Below, piece by piece: positions 5,741-9,965 of a stretch of 9,965 nt of DNA. The stretch is from Spirosoma linguale DSM 74 (lineage in GTDB: Bacteria > Bacteroidota > Bacteroidia > Cytophagales > Spirosomataceae). The DNA lies in contig CP001773.1 of NCBI GenBank assembly GCA_000024525.1, positions 1-9,965 on the forward strand, given 5' to 3'. Within the stretch, counting starts at the first letter, position 1. The number at the start of each line of letters is the position of its first letter. Below the pieces are notes generated by a model, which saw nothing but the letters and a program-made list of their open reading frames with translations, ran no database searches and was not told where the DNA came from. Both the position numbers and the translations under genes were made by a program.

Positions 5741-6604
5741 TCACCGTGAAAATACTCGTACCTGCATGTAGACGCCATTAGCTGAGCCATTGCTCCAAGG
5801 TTGGATGTCCAACCGACGGTTTAAATTACCACGGTTCTTAACTGTGTGTAGATACGGAATGCCCCAACCCACTAATGAACCAAACGCCGTCCCAACCAGT
5901 AAGTCGCTGGGGTAATGTTTTCCCCCTTCATACCGTAATACCGAAGTAGCCGTAGCCAAGCCCAATGACCCGACCCAGACAACGGATTTCAAGCGTGAAT
6001 ACGGAAAATATTGTTGAAATATTTCACCGGCAAATACGGCGGTAGCAAAAGCGTTGGCGGCATGGGCTGAAAAAAAAGACTGCTTCGTGGTAAGGTCCAG
6101 CTTTTCAGCAACGGCTACTGTTGAGTTATAACCATAAGGCCTCGTACGCTGCGTTATATTTTTAACCGAGTACTGAACGCCATTCACTAGCAGTAGTGTT
6201 TCCAAATACATGATCCCTAGTGTTTTGATGTCTTGCCGCATGGGTTTAGTGCCTATGATCAGCAATCCTGTAACAGCAGCCGTACCCAGCAGCGTCATAT
6301 CACTAATTTGATTAGCAGTCACACTGAACTTATTGGTGGCTGATCGGTCAAAGGGGTTGATCGTATTCCGATTTAGCAACGCAATTTCATTTGGCGTCCA
6401 GGGTTTTACCTGTTGTTCGAGCACCAGGGACGTGATTCCCGTTAGAGCACCAACCCCCAGTAGCGTTAACTCCCGATCGGTCTTGAGTTCATACGGGCCC
6501 TGTCCGAAGGAAAGAATCAATGACGCCTGATAGCCAATCAAGGTCAATAAAACGGTACGTTGCTTTTTGAATGTTAGCCAAGCGGTGAGAAAGATAGTAT
6601 TCAC
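5741..6604 (-). CDS. PAP2-superfamily membrane phosphatase
   Basis: 287 aa. The PAP2 active site is complete: K148-x6-R155-P156 (KNITQRTRP), S176FFSAH181 in place of the common PSGH block, and R224-x5-H230-x3-D234 (RYEGGKHYPSD). Enzymes of this family remove phosphate from lipid phosphates such as phosphatidate, undecaprenyl pyrophosphate or lipid A intermediates, with the active site on the outer face of the inner membrane. Membrane segments include about 49-63, 104-118, 129-146, 183-197 and 208-222 and 235-253. The start is GTG at 6604; it gives a hydrophobic, signal-like N-terminus (RTVLLTLIGYQASLILSFGQG) as in related envelope proteins, and no better upstream start was seen. Its substrate cannot be told from sequence. 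Confidence 0.88.
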   Translation of the reverse strand: MNTIFLTAWLTFKKQRTVLLTLIGYQASLILSFGQGPYELKTDRELTLLGVGALTGITSLVLEQQVKPWTPNEIALLNRNTINPFDRSATNKFSVTANQISDMTLLGTAAVTGLLIIGTKPMRQDIKTLGIMYLETLLLVNGVQYSVKNITQRTRPYGYNSTVAVAEKLDLTTKQSFFSAHAANAFATAVFAGEIFQQYFPYSRLKSVVWVGSLGLATATSVLRYEGGKHYPSDLLVGTAFGSLVGWGIPYLHTVKNRGNLNRRLDIQPWSNGSANGVYMQVRVFSR

Positions 6605-6649
6605 AAATGATGACGTTTGGCAGTTGATGTACGTAGTTCAAAGTGCGCC

Positions 6650-6663
6650 TTAATAGCTATTAA
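6650..6663. promoter_or_regulatory. 14-bp perfect palindrome, possible operator
   Basis: TTAATAGCTATTAA is its own reverse complement. It lies 46 bp upstream of the PAP2 GTG start, a natural place for a dimeric regulator. No regulator gene is adjacent, so the role is inferred only. Confidence 0.3.
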
Positions 6664-6786
6664 CCACTCAGTAGGTAGGCTGTAATACTAACGACGAAAT
6701 ACGACAGACAGAGTAATAACAGGTGTTTCTTGGTAACTAAATAAGTAAATTCTTTTTTCCACCGACGACGGGGGTTTGTGTCAAAA

Positions 6787-6802
6787 CAGGCGGGTTCGCC
6801 TG
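6787..6802 (-). terminator. Small GC hairpin, possible leftward terminator or attenuator
   Basis: CAGGCG pairs with CGCCTG around a GGTT loop. Read leftward the stem is followed by TTTTG, a short T-tract, so it might stop transcripts entering the PAP2 promoter region. The stem is only 6 bp and the T-tract only four, so confidence is low. Confidence 0.3.
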
Positions 6803-6953
6803 CTAATAAACGATATTTACAACCAAAATTGGCCGACCGTCACTGCATAGAAATTAATCAACCATAACCGTTCCGGATTAAAATAGTTGGTACCATTGTG
6901 ACTCGGCATCCCGTTCTCACAACTCGACTACTACCCGTACTATTTCTGACTAG

Positions 6954-7715
6954 ATGGAACCTGAACAAGATAGCTTGCTAAAAAACTACTCGCTGCCCGA
7001 ACGAGGAGCTTATCTGGGGGCACTTGCCACAATGGCTTTAGCGGATGGCCATGTTTCCGCTCAGGAATTAGACTTTCTAAATCTGATCAGTCAGGCGGCT
7101 GAACTACCCCCTACTATGCAGCAGGAGGTCCGCCAGATTGCCAATGATCCCTCTCAGGTGAGCCTGCAGAAATGCCTCGATGTGCTTAAGGAAAGTCAAC
7201 TCCGCTTTTCGTTCATCACCGATGTAATCAGTTTGGCTAAGGCCGATGGCCAATATGCAGCTCAGGAACAGCAGCGGATGGAGGAAATGGCCGCCTATTT
7301 ACAGGTTAGCCAGGAACAGTTCAGCATTCTTAACCAGTTCGTCAATAAAGCAGGAGAGGCCCAGCAGCAGGGAGAAGACCCCACTTCCCCCGCATTTTTG
7401 ACCAACAGTGGCTTTGGTGATCTATTCAAGAATGTTAATATATCTCCTCAAATGGTCCAGGGCGTACTGGGCGTTGTAGCCCCGCTGGTGCTTGGAAAAA
7501 TGCTGAGCAGTGGCCATAAACGGGGCCAGCAGAAGGGGTTAGGCGGCCTGTTGAGTGGCTTAGCCGGAGGAACTGTAAGCCAGGGAGGGGGCGGCTTAGG
7601 CTCATTCATCGCGATGCTGAGCGGCGTAAGTGGCCGACAAAAACACGGTGGTCTGAGTTCAGGCGGATTGGGGGGATTGCTCAAAAATATTATTGGAGGC
7701 AGTCGGTTCCGCTAA
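6954..7715 (+). CDS. TerB-like domain protein with glycine-rich C-terminus
   Basis: 253 aa. The N-terminal half (about 15-130) is an all-helical TerB-like (tellurite-resistance B) domain with its two acidic repeats: LADGHVSAQELDFL (D31...E38) and KADGQYAAQEQQRM (D98...E105), which bind metal in TerB. After a Gln/Pro linker (135-150), residues 165-250 are Gly/Leu-rich with repeated GLGGLL blocks, resembling DUF937/YidB-type segments. There is no signal peptide, so it is probably cytoplasmic or membrane-associated. TerB proteins belong to stress and envelope-linked Ter systems, but no other ter gene is present. It starts a rightward pair with the His-rich gene 100 bp downstream. A role in stress tolerance is inferred from family only. 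Confidence 0.8.
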   Translation: MEPEQDSLLKNYSLPERGAYLGALATMALADGHVSAQELDFLNLISQAAELPPTMQQEVRQIANDPSQVSLQKCLDVLKESQLRFSFITDVISLAKADGQYAAQEQQRMEEMAAYLQVSQEQFSILNQFVNKAGEAQQQGEDPTSPAFLTNSGFGDLFKNVNISPQMVQGVLGVVAPLVLGKMLSSGHKRGQQKGLGGLLSGLAGGTVSQGGGGLGSFIAMLSGVSGRQKHGGLSSGGLGGLLKNIIGGSRFR

Positions 7716-7815
7716 CATAGTAGTTAACTTTTTCGTTGGTTTTGGGTTGTCTTGACAGCACCCCTACAGCGGGTGAACAAAAGATTAATTTGTTTTACCT
7801 CAAAACCCTGGTATC

Positions 7816-8067
7816 ATGACCGATCATCCTGAAGAGCATCAAAAAGTAGCTGAACATCACCAAAAGGCAGCTGAGTACTTCCAGCAGGCCGCTGACAATC
7901 ATCGCGCAGCGGCCAAGCACGTAACCGCTGGCGATCACCAAAAGGCGGCTCATCATGGCTACACCGCTTTCGGCCTGAGTACTCACGCCCATCATCATGC
8001 GGAAGAAGCTGCTTTACATCACTCGCACGAACACGGAGCGAAGGAACCGCTACATGCTCATGAATAA
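7816..8067 (+). CDS. Histidine- and alanine-rich small protein
   Basis: 83 aa with 19 histidines and 18 alanines. The sequence is built of degenerate helix-forming repeats (AEHHQKAAEYFQQAADNHR, then AAAKHVTAGDHQKAAHHGY) followed by the cluster THAHHHAEEAALHHSHEHG. It has no signal peptide and no hydrophobic core, so it should form soluble amphipathic helices. Small His/Ala-rich proteins of this type occur near stress genes in several bacterial groups; their function is not established. The histidine clusters (57-61, 68-73) could bind Zn, Ni or Cu. TTAATTTG at 7786-7793 is a near match to a Bacteroidota -7 element. Translation is probably real because composition is strongly patterned over the whole frame. 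Confidence 0.75.
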   Translation: MTDHPEEHQKVAEHHQKAAEYFQQAADNHRAAAKHVTAGDHQKAAHHGYTAFGLSTHAHHHAEEAALHHSHEHGAKEPLHAHE

Positions 8068-8122
8068 GCGTTAGATGACAAACTTGGCCGGTTCTCGTTA
8101 GTCAGACGAGGATTAATTCAAC

Positions 8123-8188
8123 GCACGTAAAATTTAAACAGCCAACTACTTCCCTATGGGAGTGGTTGGCTGTTTAAATTTTACGTGC
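8123..8188. terminator. Long perfect hairpin between convergent genes, overlapping the MgtC-like stop
   Basis: Arms 8123-8146 and 8165-8188 (24 bp) are perfectly complementary, and the inner bases pair further (TCCC with GGGA) with one bulged T, leaving a 3-nt TAT loop at 8155-8157. The arms contain AAATTTAAACAGCC. The last 15 bases of the leftward MgtC-like gene, including its TAA at 8174-8176, lie inside the right arm. It lies between two convergent genes, so it may act as a bidirectional terminator, but no T-tract follows on either strand. Confidence 0.6.
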
Positions 8189-8671
8189 TTGATTCTCCTC
8201 ATTGATTCGCTTAATCCGCTGTTTAAATTCAATTCGTCCAACAAGCGTGAGAATGATCCAGGTTAAGACGGTACCCAGTAGAGCCAGCCCCAGACTACCC
8301 AGCCCGACAGTCACCCCAATTGCCGCTGTTGTCCAAATGCCAGCCGCTGTTGTTAAGCCCTGAATCTCCCGACTCTTGCTTAACTTGAGAATAGCTCCCG
8401 CTCCAATGAACCCAATACCCGTGGTAAGCCCTTGGATGACCCTGGATACGCCATCTAATGACATGCCGCTTCCTGCTGTAGCCAGAACAAATAATGTCGT
8501 GCCTACCGTAACCAAAATATGCGTTCGTACGCCCGCAGACTTCCCCCATCGTTCGCGCTGTACCCCGATCACTCCACCGAGCAAGGTGGCCGCTACCAGC
8601 CGGATAACAGCGTGTATCAACTGGGTTATAGTGGGTAGTCCAGCGGTTAGTTCATCCCAGATAATGTCCAT
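8174..8671 (-). CDS. MgtC/SapB family membrane protein
   Basis: 165 aa. Family signature is clear: LLGGVIGVQRERWGKSAGVRTHILVTVG (31-57) and GIGFIGAGAILK (85-96) followed by IQGLTTAAGIWTTAAIGVTVG (103-123). Five membrane segments are expected at about 17-37, 52-68, 80-97, 105-122 and 124-145, ending in a short basic tail (FKQRIKRINEENQARKI). It lacks the extra C-terminal ACT-like domain of virulence MgtC, so it belongs to the short SapB-like group. MgtC proteins act in the inner membrane and are linked to Mg2+ starvation, acid and ATP-synthase control; the short forms are less studied. It is transcribed divergently from the DUF2490 gene. Its stop lies in the hairpin at 8123-8188. Confidence 0.9.
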   Translation of the reverse strand: MDIIWDELTAGLPTITQLIHAVIRLVAATLLGGVIGVQRERWGKSAGVRTHILVTVGTTLFVLATAGSGMSLDGVSRVIQGLTTGIGFIGAGAILKLSKSREIQGLTTAAGIWTTAAIGVTVGLGSLGLALLGTVLTWIILTLVGRIEFKQRIKRINEENQARKI

Positions 8672-8729
8672 TGTTCTTCGTAAGTTTAATTGCGGTACCG
8701 GGCGGATTTACCCCACTATCGCTCAAGTT

Positions 8730-9536
8730 GTGCATCGGTTTCTATTAGTCGTCTGGGTCTTTACGGCATCGACAACTTACGCCCAAACCTACCGTGACCA
8801 GGTTCTGAACCGAACCGTTTTCTGGTCCGAAGTTAACCTGGTTTATAAGACGGCAGGCAAATGGAGTTTTCAACTGGATCATCAATACCGGCGACAGGCC
8901 GACGACAACGGACGTGACCTCAATGCCTTTCGCTATCCGCTGCTTCAGGTATTTCGGCCCTGGATTAACTACCAGCTTTCCCCGCCGGTCCAGGTATCGC
9001 TCTCCCCGCTGGGATTGTGGTGGAACTGGGGCCGGGTAAGTCCGTATCAGCCCCTTACGTTCTTTCAGGAAATTCGAATAACTCCACAACTTCAGATTAC
9101 CAAACCGCTGGGGAATGGTCAATTGATTCACCGGGTCCGGACCGAACTCCGCTGGGCTTCCCGGACCGACACCCTAACCAGGGCTTATATTTTCTTGTCT
9201 GATGGAGAATCGCAGCAGGTGCTGGCCGATCGCTTTAGCCTGCGACTGCGGACCCTGGCGCGCTGGATGAAGCCGGCTTTTAAACGAGACCCAACCGATA
9301 ACCGCTGGTACTCACAGCTGAGTATCGAGCCCATGCTTGTTGTGTCCGCTTCCGGGATACGCTTCGACCAGCAGCGCACCTACCTGGCCTTGGGTCGTAG
9401 AATCCAGAAACATCTGCGGCTGGAAGTAGGCTACATGAATCAATTCACGTTTCAACGCCGGGAGACTGATCGGCTCCATTTGTTTCGGTTTAATCATGGG
9501 CTGCACTGGTATGTGTATTTAGAAAGCGGGAGATAG
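8730..9536 (+). CDS. DUF2490 family outer-membrane-like protein
   Basis: About 268 aa from GTG 8730. That start gives a compact signal peptide (HRFLLVVWVFTASTTYAQ). The only upstream ATG, at 8664, gives about 290 aa but overlaps the divergent mgtC start by 8 bp; TAAGTTTA at 8681-8688 resembles a -7 element, which would put transcription start after 8664. Both starts stay possible. The mature part begins with a DUF2490 pattern (FWSEVNLVYKTAGKWSFQLDHQYRRQADD) and continues with alternating aromatic/polar strands rich in Trp, Tyr and Arg (PWINYQLSPPVQVSLSPLGLW, then IHRVRTELRWA, then YMNQFTFQR), ending HGLHWYVYLESGR. It probably folds as an outer-membrane beta barrel. Function is unknown. The G of its TAG stop is the first base of the hairpin at 9536-9581. 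Confidence 0.8.
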   Translation: MHRFLLVVWVFTASTTYAQTYRDQVLNRTVFWSEVNLVYKTAGKWSFQLDHQYRRQADDNGRDLNAFRYPLLQVFRPWINYQLSPPVQVSLSPLGLWWNWGRVSPYQPLTFFQEIRITPQLQITKPLGNGQLIHRVRTELRWASRTDTLTRAYIFLSDGESQQVLADRFSLRLRTLARWMKPAFKRDPTDNRWYSQLSIEPMLVVSASGIRFDQQRTYLALGRRIQKHLRLEVGYMNQFTFQRRETDRLHLFRFNHGLHWYVYLESGR

Positions 9537-9581
9537 GTCTGCACTGCAAAACGGCGGGGTCGCCGTTTTGCAGTGCAGACC
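9536..9581. terminator. Long perfect hairpin abutting the DUF2490 stop
   Basis: A 21-bp perfect stem (9536-9556 with 9561-9581) closes a 4-nt loop GGGT. The stem contains CTGCACTGCAAAACGGCG. It begins with the last base of the stop codon, so the ribosome would reach it at termination. The downstream bases are A-rich (CAAAAATAATTTTTC), and the T-run begins only about 9 nt after the stem, so it is not a textbook intrinsic terminator though it may act as one or protect the mRNA end. Confidence 0.65.
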
Positions 9582-9642
9582 AAAAATAATTTTTCATGAA
9601 CGCAACCAAACAAGTTATGAACTCGTATTAGGTCTGTAGTGA

Positions 9643-9733
9643 GGTAGTTCTACGGAAAAGGTGCGACTCGTTTGCCTGAAATCACTTCGGTGAGGGACAG
9701 GCAAACGAATCGCACCTTTTCCGTAGAACTACC
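9643..9733. repeat. 36-bp hairpin capped with a cUUCGg tetraloop
   Basis: Arms 9643-9678 and 9698-9733 are 36 bp each and differ only at one position (C versus T, giving a wobble pair in one strand). The apical part carries its own small stem TCAC/GTGA around TTCG (9682-9693), closed by a C-G pair, a very stable RNA tetraloop. No T-tract flanks it on either side. The length and the capped loop are unusual for a simple terminator, and a structured RNA or a protein-binding cruciform is possible. Confidence 0.7.
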
Positions 9734-9756
9734 CTAAGAAGGTTATTGGCCAAAAG

Positions 9757-9831
9757 TGACTCCGGACAGATTCGAACTGTCATTTATTGACTTTTGACTA
9801 CCAATTGCTCTGCCTATTGAGCTACAGAGTC
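9757..9831 (-). tRNA. tRNA-like gene with an abnormal anticodon arm
   Basis: Read leftward from 9831, a 75-nt cloverleaf forms: acceptor GACTCTG with CGGAGTC (one G-U pair), TA at 8-9, D stem GCTC/GAGC with loop AATAGGCA (contains GG), T stem GACAG/CTGTC with the canonical loop TTCGAAT, and discriminator A; CCA is not encoded. The region between the D and T stems is 25 nt instead of 22-23. The only 5-bp anticodon stem (ATTGG/TCAAT) closes a 10-nt loop TAGTCAAAAG, with no proper U33-anticodon-purine order. No amino acid can therefore be assigned. It may be a decayed or altered tRNA, or an integration remnant. It sits between the hairpins at 9643-9733 and 9863-9911. Confidence 0.6.
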
Positions 9832-9862
9832 GTACAGGGGGTGAGATAAGCTCAATTACGCC

Positions 9863-9911
9863 TACCTTCTTCAACTACGCCCTGATGATCAGGGCGTAGT
9901 TGAAGAAGGTA
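9863..9911. repeat. 24-bp perfect inverted repeat upstream of the tRNA-like gene
   Basis: Arms 9863-9886 and 9888-9911 are perfectly complementary around a single G at 9887, so an RNA would fold with a small loop (GAT/ATC bases open). The arms include CTTCTTCAACTACGCCCTGA. It lies 31 bp upstream of the 5' end of the leftward tRNA-like gene, so it may end incoming transcription or be a binding site; neither side has a T-tract. Confidence 0.65.
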
Positions 9912-9965
9912 AATTAGAACATTGAGTAAATCAGTTTATTACTAACTACCTGAAATGGCTATTGT

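Larger units (their letters stand above)
6605..6953. other. Divergent intergenic region with palindrome and hairpin
   Basis: This 349-bp stretch between divergent genes holds no credible ORF. It must contain the promoters for the PAP2 gene and the TerB-like gene. Visible structure is a 14-bp perfect palindrome at 6650-6663 and a perfect 6-bp hairpin at 6787-6802. TACTATTT at 6938-6945, just before the ATG at 6954, is a loose match to the Bacteroidota -7 element but lies too close to the start to be convincing. Confidence 0.5.
9537..9965. other. Gene-free right end holding hairpins and the tRNA-like gene
   Basis: No credible protein-coding frame is seen in this 429-bp stretch. Its content is three long inverted repeats (9536-9581, 9643-9733, 9863-9911) and the tRNA-like gene (9757-9831). 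The final 50 bases are AT-rich and featureless. If the window is a closed circle, this stretch would join the origin region at position 1. Confidence 0.6.

Noticed and set aside
7448..7684. Proline-rich leftward frame within the TerB-like gene
   Set aside because: It is the antisense of the glycine-rich coding repeat, which gives proline codons on the other strand.
8376..8663. Long upstream extension of the DUF2490 reading frame (ATG 8376)
   Set aside because: It runs antisense through the conserved MgtC-like gene and has no signal peptide at its start; the open frame is a shadow.
9536..9911. Insertion sequence ends
   Set aside because: The inverted repeats are hairpins with small loops, differ from each other and enclose no transposase; no target duplication is visible.
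1..9965. Complete circular plasmid
   Set aside because: The gene set fits, but no terminal overlap is visible between the two ends, so closure cannot be claimed from this sequence alone.

Overview
The window looks like a small mobilizable plasmid, or most of one, from a Bacteroidota host, most likely a Cytophagales/Spirosoma-type bacterium. The evidence is an iteron-type origin with a Rep_3 initiator, a MOBP relaxase with a MobC accessory protein, a lone RHH partition-like gene with phased repeats, several envelope proteins of Bacteroidota style (OMP beta-barrel, DUF2490, an LIGC lipobox) and mostly absent Shine-Dalgarno sequences. Whether the window is a complete circle cannot be decided from it. 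Base composition is visibly mosaic: the origin and the 4191-5730 genes are AT-rich, while the mob genes and the 6954-9536 cargo are richer in GC. Layout: 1-667 is a gene-free origin with five 21-bp iterons. 668-2091 is a rightward, overlapping rep - brnT-like toxin - small ORF (candidate antitoxin) operon. 2098-3966 is a leftward mobilization operon mobC - mobA - membrane-anchored accessory protein, with a likely oriT upstream (3967-4140). 4191-4823 is an outer-membrane beta-barrel protein. 4830-5150 is a leftward RHH DNA-binding protein preceded by six copies of TGTAAGACA, four of them exactly 21 bp apart; this looks like a one-protein plasmid segregation or autoregulation module. 5346-5729 is a small lipoprotein. 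5741-6604 is a leftward PAP2 phosphatase. 6954-7715 is a TerB-like/glycine-rich protein. 7816-8067 is a histidine/alanine-rich small protein. 8174-8671 is a leftward MgtC/SapB membrane protein, divergent from a DUF2490 outer-membrane-like protein that ends at 9536. 9537-9965 carries no convincing ORF but holds three long, nearly perfect hairpins and a tRNA-like gene with an abnormal anticodon arm. How the genes fit together: rep, iterons, the toxin operon and the RHH/repeat module would maintain the plasmid, and mobCA with oriT would spread it with help from a conjugative element. The right half is cargo that all points to the cell envelope and stress (PAP2, TerB-like, His-rich, MgtC, DUF2490). 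The most interesting signals are the phased RHH/TGTAAGACA module, the BrnT toxin with a non-BrnA partner tied to rep, the tRNA-like gene with a 10-nt anticodon loop set between long hairpins, and the hairpins that run into the stop codons of neighbouring genes without a T-tract.
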